Shown here: positions 14,929-23,535 of the stretch, piece after piece
Numbering within the stretch: position 1 is the stretch's first letter
How the letters are laid out: each line of letters starts with the position of its first letter
Assembly (NCBI GenBank): GCA_041652555.1
Contig: JBAZHE010000011.1
Span: 1-36,478, forward strand
Reading direction: 5' to 3'
Origin: JBAZHE01 sp041652555
Lineage (GTDB): Bacteria > Patescibacteriota > Patescibacteriia > Patescibacteriales > WJLG01
DNA: 36,478 nt
Position numbers and translations under genes: made by a program
Notes under the pieces: model-generated
Told to the model about the DNA's origin: nothing
What the model saw: only the letters and a program-made list of their open reading frames with translations
The model's database searches: none

Positions 14929-16130
14929 TGATTAATAAAAGAAAAATAGCCAGTGATATTAATATGCCTTTGGCGGCCAGATTAAGGCCTAAGGACTTGG
15001 GTGAATTTGTCGGGCAGGAAAAAATAATCCGGCCCGGCGGTTTTTTGTATCAGGCAATTTTGGCTGATGAAGTGCCGTCGCTTATTTTTTGGGGTCCGCC
15101 AGGATCGGGAAAAACTACTTTAGCTTCTATTATCGCTAATGTCACCAAGGCAGAGTTTGTTCAATTATCGGCCGTGGAAGCGGGTAAGGCGGATTTAAAA
15201 TTAATAATTGAACGGGCGGGCGAGAGTCGGCGTCTAGGGCGAAAAACTATTTTATTTATTGATGAAATTCACCGCTGGAACAAAGTTCAGCAGGACGTGC
15301 TCTTGCCACAAGTGGAAAAAGGTTTACTTATTTTAATTGGCGCGACTACGGAAAATCCGAGTTTTGCCGTTAACCCCGCTTTATTGTCCAGAACAAAGGT
15401 TGTTGTTTTAGAAAGGTTGACTGAAGAAAATTTAGAAAAAATAATTAAAAATGGCGCGAATGATTTGAAAATAAAAATTGCGGACAAAACTATTTCTTTA
15501 ATCGCGCACTTATCTAATGGTGATGCGCGCTCAGGATTAAACTTATTAGAGGCGTGTGCGAAACAAACTAAAGAGATAACCGATGAATTAGTTAAAGAAG
15601 TAATTGCTAATCCGAATTTACTTTATGATAAAAATGGCGACGAGCATTATAATATTATTTCCGCCTTGCATAAGTCTATGCGCGGTGGCGATGCGGACGC
15701 GGCTTTATATTGGCTCGCCAGAATGTTAATAGCTGGTGAAGATCCTCTATATATTGCGCGGCGTTTAGTGCGTTTTGCTTCGGAGGATGTCGGCCTCGCT
15801 AATAATAGCGCCTTAATGCTCGCTACTTCAGTTTGGGATGCCTGCAAAAATATCGGCTTGCCGGAATGCAAAGTTCACTTGGCGCAATTAGTTATTTATT
15901 TGGCCAAGTCGCCAAAAAGTGTGGCCGCTTATTTAGCTTACGGCTTAGCAGAAAAAGACGCCTTAGAATTAGGCAATCTTCAAGTCCCTCTCCATATTCG
16001 TAATGCGCCGACAAAATTAATGAAAGAATTAAATTACGGCAAAGATTATAAATACACACCGTTGGTTGATTCATCTAGTCAAGAATATTTTCCAGAAGAA
16101 TTGAGAGGGAAAAAATATTTAAAAAAATAA
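14928..16130 (+). CDS. rarA: Replication-associated recombination protein A (RarA/MgsA)
   Basis: This AAA+ ATPase of the clamp-loader/RarA/WRNIP1 family acts at stalled replication forks. Walker A is GPPGSGKT (56-63). Walker B is ILFIDEIHRWNK (108-119; the family usually has Phe where Trp is). Sensor 1 is GATTENPSF and the arginine-finger segment is LLSRTKVV. The C-terminal RarA tetramerisation region includes DALYWLARMLIAGEDP, ARRLVRFASEDVG and VPLHIRNAPTKLMKELNYG. Length is 400 residues, normal. It overlaps the upstream small gene by one base and ends at a terminator. Confidence 0.96.
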   Translation: MINKRKIASDINMPLAARLRPKDLGEFVGQEKIIRPGGFLYQAILADEVPSLIFWGPPGSGKTTLASIIANVTKAEFVQLSAVEAGKADLKLIIERAGESRRLGRKTILFIDEIHRWNKVQQDVLLPQVEKGLLILIGATTENPSFAVNPALLSRTKVVVLERLTEENLEKIIKNGANDLKIKIADKTISLIAHLSNGDARSGLNLLEACAKQTKEITDELVKEVIANPNLLYDKNGDEHYNIISALHKSMRGGDADAALYWLARMLIAGEDPLYIARRLVRFASEDVGLANNSALMLATSVWDACKNIGLPECKVHLAQLVIYLAKSPKSVAAYLAYGLAEKDALELGNLQVPLHIRNAPTKLMKELNYGKDYKYTPLVDSSSQEYFPEELRGKKYLKK

Positions 16131-16154
16131 GCCGGCACAGATGTGTCGGCTTTG
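16129..16154 (+). terminator. Terminator after rarA
   Basis: AGCCGGCAC (16130-16138) pairs with GTGTCGGCT (16143-16151) around AGAT. The T tail is short. Confidence 0.7.
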
Positions 16155-16177
16155 TAAAAATTGATTATTGCGCTTTT

Positions 16178-16441
16178 TTAAGTAGCTTTGAGCCTGGAAT
16201 ACTGCATCTTCATCGGTGAAGTCATCGGCATTGCCATTAGATTTGTCAAAATGTCTTCTGAAAAAAATAGTACTTTCGTTTTTATTTTTTTCTTTTCCAT
16301 GACTTGACCAGCGACGCAATCATAATCGAAGACAAACCCTGCCAAAAAATCTATTTTTTTGTCACCCGGGAAAATGAACCGCATGCCTGATTTATATTTT
16401 TGGGCATGAGCGCAAGCTAATGATAAAGTGCTTTTTTCCAT
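16178..16441 (-). CDS. Hypothetical 87-residue protein
   Basis: The ORF has a clear Shine-Dalgarno sequence, AAGGAG, 6 nt before the ATG. A promoter candidate lies upstream (minus strand TTGACT at 16520-16525, 17 bp, TATATA at 16497-16502), so it is probably a real, separately transcribed gene. The protein starts MEKSTLSLACAHAQKYKSG and contains FIFPGDKKIDFLAGFVFDYDC and a basic KKKIKTKVLFF stretch. No transmembrane helix or known motif is recognised. It lies downstream of the ABC permease genes but has its own signals. Confidence 0.55.
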   Translation of the reverse strand: MEKSTLSLACAHAQKYKSGMRFIFPGDKKIDFLAGFVFDYDCVAGQVMEKKKIKTKVLFFSEDILTNLMAMPMTSPMKMQYSRLKAT

Positions 16442-16539
16442 TCAGTGCTCCTTTTATGAGGTTATGAAAATATACAACGCATTTAATGCTATATTATATA
16501 TAACATATAAAATTATAAAAGTCAATAGCTGTAAAATAT

Positions 16540-17826
16540 TTACTCATTTCTTAATGCTGTAATTGGTTCCATTTTGGCGGCTTTGCGGGCTGGGAATAAG
16601 CCGAAAACAATACCAAAAAGTATGGAAAAAGCCAGAGAAACAATATAGGCTTGCCAGGGAACAGCAAATCCCCAGTCTAATCCTTGACTTTGAGCGATTA
16701 TTGCAATAAGCCAAGAAATCCCTAGCCCGATAAGTATTCCTAATAATGCTCCAGTTAAGGAAACCAGGGCAGATTCTATTAAAAATTGTCCAAGTATATC
16801 ATTTAATTTGGCGCCGACTGCTTTTCGCAAGCCAATTTCACGTGTGCGCTCGGAAACTATTACATACATTATATTCATAATGCCAACGCCACCAACTAAA
16901 AGTGAGATGGCCACAATTCCTAAAAGTAGAGCAGTGATAGCCCAAGTTACGGTGTCTAAAATACCTTTCATCTCATCTATTGTCACGACGCGAAAATCAT
17001 CTTTATTTAAGGTTGGTTCGCCGGTTTTTGGATCAATATCTGAAGTTATATCATGGTTTCTTCTTAAAATAGTGCGCATTTCTTCAGCAGTTTGATCTTG
17101 CTGAGATAAATCTTTTATAGTTGTTTCAGCATAAAATAAATAGTTTGTGCCAATAATCTTTTTTTGAGCCGTTTTTACGGGGATATAAGCATAAGTGTCA
17201 TAATCCATGCCAAGGCCGCCGCCACGTTTTTTTAATGTGCCGATAATTTGAAATTTATTTTTGCCGATTTTTATTTCTTTACCTAGCGGATCTTCGCCGT
17301 TGAAAAAATCGTTTATTATTTTATAGCCGACAACCGCTACTTTGGCTAGCGAGCGGTCTTCGGCTTCGGTGAAAAATCGGCCAGCCTCAATTTCACTTTT
17401 ATCAATATCAATGAATGACGGGCTTACGCCTAAAAGTGAAACTTTTTTTCTGTAAGATCCGTAGGTTGCTAAGTCTTGACCTAATACTGCACCGTAAGCG
17501 TTGGTGATATTGGGAAGTTTTTTAAAATCTTCTAAATCATCTAATGATAAGGTTGTGATTTGCGTGCCCATAGCAATGGCTAATCCACCACTGGCATCAG
17601 CGTTGCCTTTGTTTTTATTGGTTGGCGCTTTTACTTCGGTATGAATAATGTTTGTGCCAAAAGCTTCAATCTGGGCGTTTAATAATTGTTTTACTCCTTC
17701 TCCGGCTGAGAAAACAATCATTACCGCCGCCACACCAATAATCATTCCGAGTGCGGTTAAAAATGTCCGAACTTTATTAGCGGACATAGATTTTAAGGCG
17801 ACTTTTGTTAAGGGGAGGATATTCAT
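16540..17826 (-). CDS. MacB-type ABC transporter permease (second subunit)
   Basis: This 428-residue permease has the MacB_PCD plus FtsX layout. A first transmembrane helix after LKSMSANKVRTFLTALGMIIGV is followed by a periplasmic-type domain (about 45-290) and three C-terminal helices. The FtsX core reads VGGVGIMNIMYVIVSERTREIGLRKAVGA, and the end is LFPARKAAKMEPITALRNE. Such permeases do not carry substrate through a channel; they drive mechanical export or signalling. It follows its paralogue at 17854 by 27 bp and shares its ATPase. The paralogue is clearly related, suggesting a heterodimeric exporter. No MacA-type adaptor gene is adjacent. Confidence 0.92.
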   Translation of the reverse strand: MNILPLTKVALKSMSANKVRTFLTALGMIIGVAAVMIVFSAGEGVKQLLNAQIEAFGTNIIHTEVKAPTNKNKGNADASGGLAIAMGTQITTLSLDDLEDFKKLPNITNAYGAVLGQDLATYGSYRKKVSLLGVSPSFIDIDKSEIEAGRFFTEAEDRSLAKVAVVGYKIINDFFNGEDPLGKEIKIGKNKFQIIGTLKKRGGGLGMDYDTYAYIPVKTAQKKIIGTNYLFYAETTIKDLSQQDQTAEEMRTILRRNHDITSDIDPKTGEPTLNKDDFRVVTIDEMKGILDTVTWAITALLLGIVAISLLVGGVGIMNIMYVIVSERTREIGLRKAVGAKLNDILGQFLIESALVSLTGALLGILIGLGISWLIAIIAQSQGLDWGFAVPWQAYIVSLAFSILFGIVFGLFPARKAAKMEPITALRNE

Positions 17827-17853
17827 ATTTAAAATCCTAATTAATTAGGATGT

Positions 17854-19116
17854 TTATTCATATCGCAATGCTTCCACTGGCTCCATTTTAGCTGCTTTGC
17901 GGGCCGGGTATAGTCCGAATATTATTCCGATGCTGGCAGAAACTATTAAGGCGATTATAATAGAAAAAGGAGAGACGACAAAGTCCCAATCATAACCTAA
18001 CTTTTTTATTATAATAGAAACTATAAAAGAAACAAAAATTCCTCCGGCTGTACCAATCGCTCCGCCAAATAAAGTTATCACAGCTGTTTCAATTAGGAAT
18101 TGTAAAGTAATCTTAGAATTTGAAGCTCCGACTGCTTTGCGTAAACCTATTTCTCTAGTGCGTTCATTTACTCGCACCAACATAATATTCATAATGCCAA
18201 TACCACCAACAATTAATGACATTGCTGCCATAGCTGCTAAAAATAATTTTAAAGCGTTGGTAAAAGTTTTAATCAAATCAACAGCTTCAGCACTACTGCG
18301 AACATCAAAGTCGTCACTATCACCACTTTGGTCGCTTACATCGTGGCGCTGGCGCAATAAAAATTTTATTGCCTCACTTGCTTCGGGAATATTTTCCTCG
18401 CTATCAATAGCTACGCGGATAACATTTAAATAATCCAAGCCGAGAACGTTCTTTCTTAGAGTTTGGTTGGGAACTATTATCATATCGTCGTAATTTTGAA
18501 AAGCGACTGTGCCCCTTTTTTTCATTACACCGATAATTTCAAAAACAGTTTTTCTGATTTTTATACTTTGACCAATCGGGTCGCTATCGCCGAATAATTC
18601 TTTTCTAGCATCATCTCCCAGAATAGCAAGTTTGGTTAATGATTTCCCTTCTGTTTCAGAAAAAAATCTTCCCTCGGCAAGCTCGCCACCCTCAACTTCA
18701 AAATAATCTCCGGCTGCGCCACGGATTGTTGTTATGTAAGAATTCCCACGCCAAGAAACATTTTCAGTTGAATTATTGTAAGCAACGACACCGGTTACAT
18801 GAGGAATTTGCCCGGAATTTTTTATAGCTTCGGCGTCTTCATATTTTAAAGTAGTAATAACTATACCCATGGCTGAAGCCGGTGGGCCGTTAGCGTCAGC
18901 TTTGCCAGGCAGAATTCCAATTTTATTCGTCCCCATCGCTTTAACTTGATTTAAGATTAATCCCTGTGCTCCGGCGCCTAAAGACATAATAAGAATAACC
19001 GCGCCAACACCAATAATTATTCCAAGCATGGTTAAAAAACTCCTGGTCTTATTGGTTGACAAGGAGGCAAGGGAAGCGCGAAGACATTGATTTAGGAAAT
19101 TTATAAAAAGCAACAC
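17854..19116 (-). CDS. MacB-type ABC transporter permease (first subunit)
   Basis: This 420-residue paralogue of the neighbouring permease has the same architecture. The N-terminal helix is in STNKTRSFLTMLGIIIGVGA. The extracytoplasmic domain runs about 45-280, with the MacB_PCD pattern GNSYITTIRGAAGDYFEVEGG. Three C-terminal helices form the FtsX domain (VGGIGIMNIMLVRVNERTRE, GLRKAVGA), and the end is GLYPARKAAKMEPVEALRYE. It is transcribed after the ATPase gene. The 116-bp gap between them holds a nested inverted repeat (19150-19210). Substrate unknown; peptides or lipid-linked molecules are typical for the family. Confidence 0.92.
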   Translation of the reverse strand: MLLFINFLNQCLRASLASLSTNKTRSFLTMLGIIIGVGAVILIMSLGAGAQGLILNQVKAMGTNKIGILPGKADANGPPASAMGIVITTLKYEDAEAIKNSGQIPHVTGVVAYNNSTENVSWRGNSYITTIRGAAGDYFEVEGGELAEGRFFSETEGKSLTKLAILGDDARKELFGDSDPIGQSIKIRKTVFEIIGVMKKRGTVAFQNYDDMIIVPNQTLRKNVLGLDYLNVIRVAIDSEENIPEASEAIKFLLRQRHDVSDQSGDSDDFDVRSSAEAVDLIKTFTNALKLFLAAMAAMSLIVGGIGIMNIMLVRVNERTREIGLRKAVGASNSKITLQFLIETAVITLFGGAIGTAGGIFVSFIVSIIIKKLGYDWDFVVSPFSIIIALIVSASIGIIFGLYPARKAAKMEPVEALRYE

Positions 19117-19149
19117 AGAATAAATATTTAATATAAAGTATAAAACATT

Positions 19150-19210
19150 TAAACAATAAATAATATTTCAATATTTAAAACCGGATAAATATTGTTTATT
19201 TTATTGTTTA
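19150..19210 (-). repeat. Nested inverted repeat within the ABC operon
   Basis: The outer arms TAAACAATAAA (19150-19160) / TTTATTGTTTA (19200-19210) and the inner arms CAATATTTA (19169-19177) / TAAATATTG (19186-19194) are perfect complements on a common axis. They would fold as a long AU-rich stem-loop in the mRNA between the ATPase and the first permease. Confidence 0.7.
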
Positions 19211-19232
19211 GTGGTTCTATATTCTATATTTT

Positions 19233-19943
19233 TTATTTTAGCAATCCGTCTTTAACTTCTCGTCGGCGTGCTACATAAGAATCGTTCGTTATTTCCCCGT
19301 CTTTTATTTTGATAATGCGTTTGGCAAATTCGGCGGTGGCGGTTTCATGAGTGACTAAAATTATCGTATTGCCTTTTTCATTTAAGTCTTGGAGAATTTC
19401 CATTATTTGCAGTCCGGATTTAGAGTCAAGGTTTCCGGTCGGTTCGTCGGCAAAAATTACCGATGGATTATTTATCAAAGCGCGAGCAATAGCGACGCGC
19501 TGTTGCTCGCCGCCGGAAATTTGATTGGTGTGGTAATTTAAACGATGCCCAAGACCGACAGAAGTCAAAACTTCAACAGCTCTAGAGTCAGCATCTATTT
19601 TTTTATCAGAGTACAAAAGAGGTAGTTTAACATTTTCTAAAACTGTCGTGCGTGGCAAAAGATTAAAGGCTTGAAAAATAAAACCGATTTTTTCGTTGCG
19701 CAGATGCGCCAGTTCGTCATCAGAAAGATTTTTTACATTATGGTTTTCAAATTTATAAACGCCTTCGTCGTGGCGTTCCAGCAAGCCGAGAATATGCATC
19801 AAAGTTGATTTTCCTGATCCGGACGGTCCCATAATGGAAACAAATTCTCCTTTGTCAATTTCAAAAGAAACCCTTTTTAAGGCCAGGGTTTTTAATTCAC
19901 CAGATTGATATTCTCTAGTTAAGTTTTTTATTTCCAAAAGCAT
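19233..19943 (-). CDS. ABC transporter ATP-binding protein (MacB/LolD type)
   Basis: This 236-residue cytoplasmic ATPase powers the two FtsX-type permeases that follow. Walker A is GPSGSGKST (39-47). The Q loop is at Q91. The signature is ISGGEQQRVAIARAL (142-156). Walker B is VIFADEP (162-168), the D loop follows in TGNLDS, and the H loop is ILVTHE (H199). The motif pattern and length are those of MacB/LolD exporters. A minus-strand promoter, TTGAAT (19973-19978), 17 bp, TATAAT (19950-19955), ends 6 nt before the ATG, so the mRNA is predicted to be leaderless. It is divergent from the sigma factor gene. Confidence 0.95.
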   Translation of the reverse strand: MLLEIKNLTREYQSGELKTLALKRVSFEIDKGEFVSIMGPSGSGKSTLMHILGLLERHDEGVYKFENHNVKNLSDDELAHLRNEKIGFIFQAFNLLPRTTVLENVKLPLLYSDKKIDADSRAVEVLTSVGLGHRLNYHTNQISGGEQQRVAIARALINNPSVIFADEPTGNLDSKSGLQIMEILQDLNEKGNTIILVTHETATAEFAKRIIKIKDGEITNDSYVARRREVKDGLLK

Positions 19944-19949
19944 GTCTTT

Positions 19950-19978
19950 ATTATACCTAAAAGCAGTATAAAATTCAA
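19950..19978 (-). promoter_or_regulatory. Promoter of the ABC exporter operon (leaderless)
   Basis: TTGAAT, a 17-bp spacer and TATAAT lie on the minus strand, with six bases between the -10 and the ATG. The predicted start nucleotide is the A of the start codon. Confidence 0.75.
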
Positions 19979-19988
19979 TTTAAAAATG

Positions 19989-19997
19989 TGGTATAAT
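19989..19997 (+). promoter_or_regulatory. Extended -10 promoter of the sigma factor gene
   Basis: TGGTATAAT is a consensus extended -10 (TGnTATAAT) 52 bp before the sigma factor ATG. A -35 is not evident, as is common with extended -10 promoters. Confidence 0.65.
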
Positions 19998-20049
19998 AAT
20001 ATTAGGGCTTGTTACTTTTTTATTAACCTTTCGTTTTAAAGAGTAGAGT

Positions 20050-20613
20050 ATGGATGATAAAGATTTAATAATTGAATATGGGGCCGGAAATCGTGAGGCT
20101 TTTGGCGAACTATATGACCGTTATGCGCGGAAGATTTATGATTTTGTTTTTTTTAGGGTTAGTAATAAAGAAGTTGCAGAAGATTTGACTAGCGATATTT
20201 TTTTGAAAGCTTGTAAAAAAATAAAAGATTTTATTCCGTCCGGGGCTGGTTTCGGGGCTTGGCTTTATCGGATTGCTAGAAATAGAGTGATTGATTATTA
20301 CCGCACGAATAAAAAAAATTACAATCTAGAAGTGGCTGAAAATTTATCAGATGAGGGTCGTTGGGCAGAGGGGGAAGATAATCGTCTTTTAGTTACTGAG
20401 CTACAAGAAAAATTAGAAATTTTAAAACCAGAACAGCGAGATATTATACTAATGAGAGCTTGGGACGAGTTATCATATAAAGAGATAGCTACTATTATTG
20501 GAAAAAGCGAGGCGGCTGCAAAGATGTTATTTTTTAGAGCTTTAAAAATTTTAAAAGAAAAATTGCCCGAAGACATTTTTATTTTGCTGTGTTTAATTTT
20601 AATAAAATATTAG
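20050..20613 (+). CDS. ECF-type RNA polymerase sigma factor
   Basis: This 187-residue protein carries sigma70 region 2 (about 10-80: FGELYDRYARKIYDFVFFRV, EVAEDLTSDIFLKA, GAWLYRIARNRVIDYYR) and region 4 (about 120-172: LKPEQRDIILMRAWDELSYK, EIATIIGKSEAAAKMLFFRA). Regions 1 and 3 are absent, as in ECF sigma factors. The C-terminus has an unusual short hydrophobic extension (IFILLCLILIKY). It is followed after 20 bp by a single-helix membrane protein, the usual sigma/anti-sigma arrangement, and is divergent from the ABC exporter operon, a plausible target. Confidence 0.93.
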   Translation: MDDKDLIIEYGAGNREAFGELYDRYARKIYDFVFFRVSNKEVAEDLTSDIFLKACKKIKDFIPSGAGFGAWLYRIARNRVIDYYRTNKKNYNLEVAENLSDEGRWAEGEDNRLLVTELQEKLEILKPEQRDIILMRAWDELSYKEIATIIGKSEAAAKMLFFRALKILKEKLPEDIFILLCLILIKY

Positions 20614-20633
20614 TAAGTTAGGATTTTAAACTT

Positions 20634-22253
20634 ATGGATACTAAAAGAATAGACAAAATTTTAGCAGACCTTTTTGAGCTAGATCCGTTTTTAAAAAAAA
20701 AGGAAAGAGATATTCGCCGGATAGTAGAGAGCCTTTTAGCTGTTCGACCGGATACTAAGTTTAATAAAAAATTTGCGCAAGCGCTTAGGGCTGATGTCTT
20801 AAGTCGTTTAGCCGAAATAAACAATATGAAAATGCAAAAAAATGAGAAAACTTCTATTGATTTGCCACAATTCGCTTATGTTTTTGTGGTAACCATGGCT
20901 GTTTTCGCCCTATTTATGACTGCTGCTGTCGCGCCTTTTTTGAAAATGCCGGCACAGTATAGTAATATTTCTGTTTACAAAAAAAGTAATGGAGTGCTAA
21001 TAGCTAAAGTTGCGCCGAACGCCTTCGGTTCTCTATCAAGCGTGTTAGCCACAGAAGATTTGGCTATCGCTCCTGTTTTGCAAAATGTTGCCTCTGAAGA
21101 ATCGGCACGAGTGTCAACTATTAATCTTGGGTTGGGTGATGGAGGAATGTCAAGTGCGCCAGTGGAAAAAATGTTCGCTGATTCCAAAATGATAATGCCT
21201 CCACGTGAAAGTTTTTTTCAGTATTCATATGTAGGAGATGATTTTTCTCAAGACGAATCTTTTTTGCCAGTTTACAAAAAAACTTCTATTGCCTCTGATA
21301 ATGATTTTTCTGCTGTTGTGGATGCTGTTAGACAATCTAATTTTAAATTATTTAATTTAGATAAATTTAAAGATTTAAAAATAGATAATATTAATTTTAA
21401 AGAAGATCGTGACTTTGGTTATTATTTTAGTTTATCCTCGGTCAATAATAATTTTTCTGTCTATAAAAATTGGGAAAAATGGCCAAATTCATCAGCTAAT
21501 TGCCGTGATGATGCTTGTTGGCAGGCAAATCGTATAAGAATTTCCGACATTCCGACTGACGAAGAGCTTGTTAATATCGCTAATGATTTTATTAATGAAT
21601 ATGGTATAAGTTTAGCTGGCTTTAGTGAGCCATCAGTGCAAAATGCTTGGCGAGTTGCTTATGAAAATACAGCCGACAAAGAGAATTATTATCTTTCGGA
21701 GGAAATGTATATTATTTATCCTTTATTGATTAATGATCTTGAAGTTTATGATCAAGGAGGAAATAAATACGGTATGACAATCGGTGTTGATGTTCGGCAG
21801 AGAAAGGTCGCCGATGTTAATGGTTTGTCAGGGTTATCTTTTGAAACTTCTGATTACGAAGTTATAAACGATTCAGTGGAAATAATTAAAAAAGCCGAAG
21901 CTGGAGGAATGAATGGTCGCTGGTATTACTCGGTTGACGAAAAAACAACTAATGCTAAAGTTGCCGGACTTGGCACTCCGAAAAAAGTTTTGGTTTTGCA
22001 ATGGAAATATGATGAAGCTAATAAAAATTATGAGATATTTGTCCCAGCCTATCTTTTTCCGATTGTTTCCGGGCTGGAAGGTTTAGATTATTTTTACTCG
22101 GAGAATATTATTGTTCCTTTAGCCAAGGATTTATACAATAATGACAACCTTCCTCAACCGTATTCAATGATTAAGAATAATATAGAAGTTAATTCTACCG
22201 AAGGAGCTGCTTCATACATATCGGTTGATCAAGCTGGCGTGATGATGAAATAA
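20634..22253 (+). CDS. Membrane protein, probable anti-sigma factor with large extracytoplasmic domain
   Basis: This 539-residue protein has a cytoplasmic N-terminal segment of about 80 mostly helical, charged residues (MDTKRIDKILADLFELDPFL onward), one transmembrane helix (about 82-103, FAYVFVVTMAVFALFMTAAV) and a long outside domain. I see no His-x3-Cys-x2-Cys zinc motif of ZAS anti-sigma factors. The call rests on topology and on its place directly after an ECF sigma gene. The outer domain, with several Trp/Tyr-rich strands, is not recognised and could sense an envelope signal. A strong terminator follows 70 bp after the stop. Confidence 0.65.
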   Translation: MDTKRIDKILADLFELDPFLKKKERDIRRIVESLLAVRPDTKFNKKFAQALRADVLSRLAEINNMKMQKNEKTSIDLPQFAYVFVVTMAVFALFMTAAVAPFLKMPAQYSNISVYKKSNGVLIAKVAPNAFGSLSSVLATEDLAIAPVLQNVASEESARVSTINLGLGDGGMSSAPVEKMFADSKMIMPPRESFFQYSYVGDDFSQDESFLPVYKKTSIASDNDFSAVVDAVRQSNFKLFNLDKFKDLKIDNINFKEDRDFGYYFSLSSVNNNFSVYKNWEKWPNSSANCRDDACWQANRIRISDIPTDEELVNIANDFINEYGISLAGFSEPSVQNAWRVAYENTADKENYYLSEEMYIIYPLLINDLEVYDQGGNKYGMTIGVDVRQRKVADVNGLSGLSFETSDYEVINDSVEIIKKAEAGGMNGRWYYSVDEKTTNAKVAGLGTPKKVLVLQWKYDEANKNYEIFVPAYLFPIVSGLEGLDYFYSENIIVPLAKDLYNNDNLPQPYSMIKNNIEVNSTEGAASYISVDQAGVMMK

Positions 22254-22322
22254 AATAAGGATTTCACTTCACAATAGTCGTGGGAGGGGAGGGATTGTTG
22301 GGTTTCTTATTATTTAAAAAAT

Positions 22323-22354
22323 AAAACCGCTTTCTCAAGAAGGAAAGCGGTTTT
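22323..22354. terminator. Bidirectional intrinsic terminator
   Basis: A 12-bp perfect stem AAAACCGCTTTC (22323-22334) / GAAAGCGGTTTT (22343-22354) with an 8-nt loop separates two convergent genes. Confidence 0.9.
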
Positions 22355-22409
22355 ATATACTGCCAGGCTCTGTTTCCGGAGCTAGGACGAGATTAGTCAT
22401 AAGCGGTGC

Positions 22410-22697
22410 TTATTTGGTTGCCGGCAAAGATTTGCGATCTCTGTGGCGATAATAAGCGGTGCAAATAACAGTGCCAAGCGAACAGCCTAGCGCGTAAAGA
22501 ATGACAAGATGCCAATTCTGGATGTTATCAACTATTTGCTGTAAAACATAATACCAGATTAGAATGTTAACCATCGTGGTAACACCGCTGGCAACTAAAA
22601 GTTTATCAGTAACAGTTTTTGTCCAGACAGTAGCAATAATCATCTCTAATACGCCCACGAAAAATAATGTAAACATGGGACACTGTTGGTGAAGCAA
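22410..22697 (-). CDS. Small membrane protein resembling the UPF0316/DUF5698 N-terminal domain
   Basis: This 95-residue protein has three hydrophobic helices and a short basic tail (YRHRDRKSLPATK). The pattern GVLEMIIATVWTKTVTDKLL, then NILIWYYVLQQIV, then YALGCSLGTVI follows that of UPF0316 (DUF5698) membrane domains, which usually also carry a DUF2179 cytoplasmic domain. That second domain is missing here. The start could also be Met8. Function unknown. Confidence 0.6.
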   Translation of the reverse strand: MLHQQCPMFTLFFVGVLEMIIATVWTKTVTDKLLVASGVTTMVNILIWYYVLQQIVDNIQNWHLVILYALGCSLGTVICTAYYRHRDRKSLPATK

Positions 22698-22808
22698 GAA
22701 TTTTTTAATAAAATTCTTCCTCGGCCTTAAATTAATATTGTAATGGTCGACCTTTTAATTAGCATTATTATGTGCTTTTTTCCATAAAATGTCAACCTTG
22801 GCGTAGTA

Positions 22809-22837
22809 TTGACTTTTATTAAATATTAAGTTATTCT
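22809..22837 (+). promoter_or_regulatory. Promoter of rpsP
   Basis: TTGACT (22809-22814), 17 bp, TATTCT (22832-22837). Both hexamers are identical to those of the tRNA-Asp promoter. It implies a leader of about 105 nt before rpsP, in which I see no clear structure. Confidence 0.6.
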
Positions 22838-22948
22838 TTTATTTACTGGTAAGCTCCGTTAAAAAGTCAAAGTTTATCGGTAAATTTAATCAAAATTATT
22901 TACTTTTATTCAAGATCAATTAATCCTGGTTTTGATATTTTTATTACA

Positions 22949-23401
22949 ATGCTTGCTATCAGATTAGCCAGAGTTGGCACCAACAAAAAGCCGTTTTATC
23001 GCATTATTCTTTGTGAAAAGAGTCGCGATAACTACGGAAAAGTTTTAGAAATTTTTGGCACTTACAGCACTTTCACCAAGGATTTACAGGTTGATGCCGA
23101 AAAAATCAAGGTTTGGATTGGTAAAGGCGCTCAACCAACCCCAACCTTAAACAATCTTTTTTTAGATAAAAAGATTATTACTGACGGGAAAAAAATGAAA
23201 TCTCGCCGTGCTAATACGGAAAAATTAGTTAAAAAGCGCGAAGAAACCAAAAAGAAGACTGAGGATGCTAAAATTGCTGCTGAAGCTGTAAAAAAGGCCG
23301 AAGAAGATGTTGCCAAAGCCGTTCCAGTAGCTGAAGTCGTCGTTCCTTCGGTATCTGAAAACGTTGCTCCGGTCGCGGAAAATCCAGTTGAAAAGGCTTA
23401 G
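22949..23401 (+). CDS. rpsP: 30S ribosomal protein bS16 with C-terminal extension
   Basis: The N-terminal 80 residues are the bS16 core (MLAIRLARVGTNKKPFYRII, then SRDNYGKVLEIFGTY, then KVWIGKGAQPTPTLNNLF). A 65-residue tail rich in Lys, Glu, Ala and Val follows, first as a charged helix (about 85-120) and then as a Pro/Val-rich end. bS16 is usually about 80-100 residues, so this 150-residue form is extended, like bS6 in this window. It is followed by the KH protein gene, a conserved pairing, but that gene has its own promoter. Confidence 0.94.
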   Translation: MLAIRLARVGTNKKPFYRIILCEKSRDNYGKVLEIFGTYSTFTKDLQVDAEKIKVWIGKGAQPTPTLNNLFLDKKIITDGKKMKSRRANTEKLVKKREETKKKTEDAKIAAEAVKKAEEDVAKAVPVAEVVVPSVSENVAPVAENPVEKA

Positions 23402-23426
23402 ATTTGCTAATATTAGCAGACGCATA

Positions 23427-23454
23427 TTGACAGAATTTGTAGTTTTGCTATAAT
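23427..23454 (+). promoter_or_regulatory. Promoter of the KH protein gene
   Basis: TTGACA (23427-23432), a 16-bp spacer and TATAAT (23449-23454) preceded by TGC (extended -10). It is close to full consensus. Confidence 0.8.
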
Positions 23455-23535
23455 TAATATTAGTAGTTATATAATAATAAAGATTCTTGTGAGTAAGAAC
23501 CGAAAGTAATTATTCTCAAGACACCAACGAAAACT

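Noticed and set aside
23406..23417. Terminator after rpsP
   Set aside because: GCTAATATTAGC is a perfect palindrome but too short a stem with no T run.
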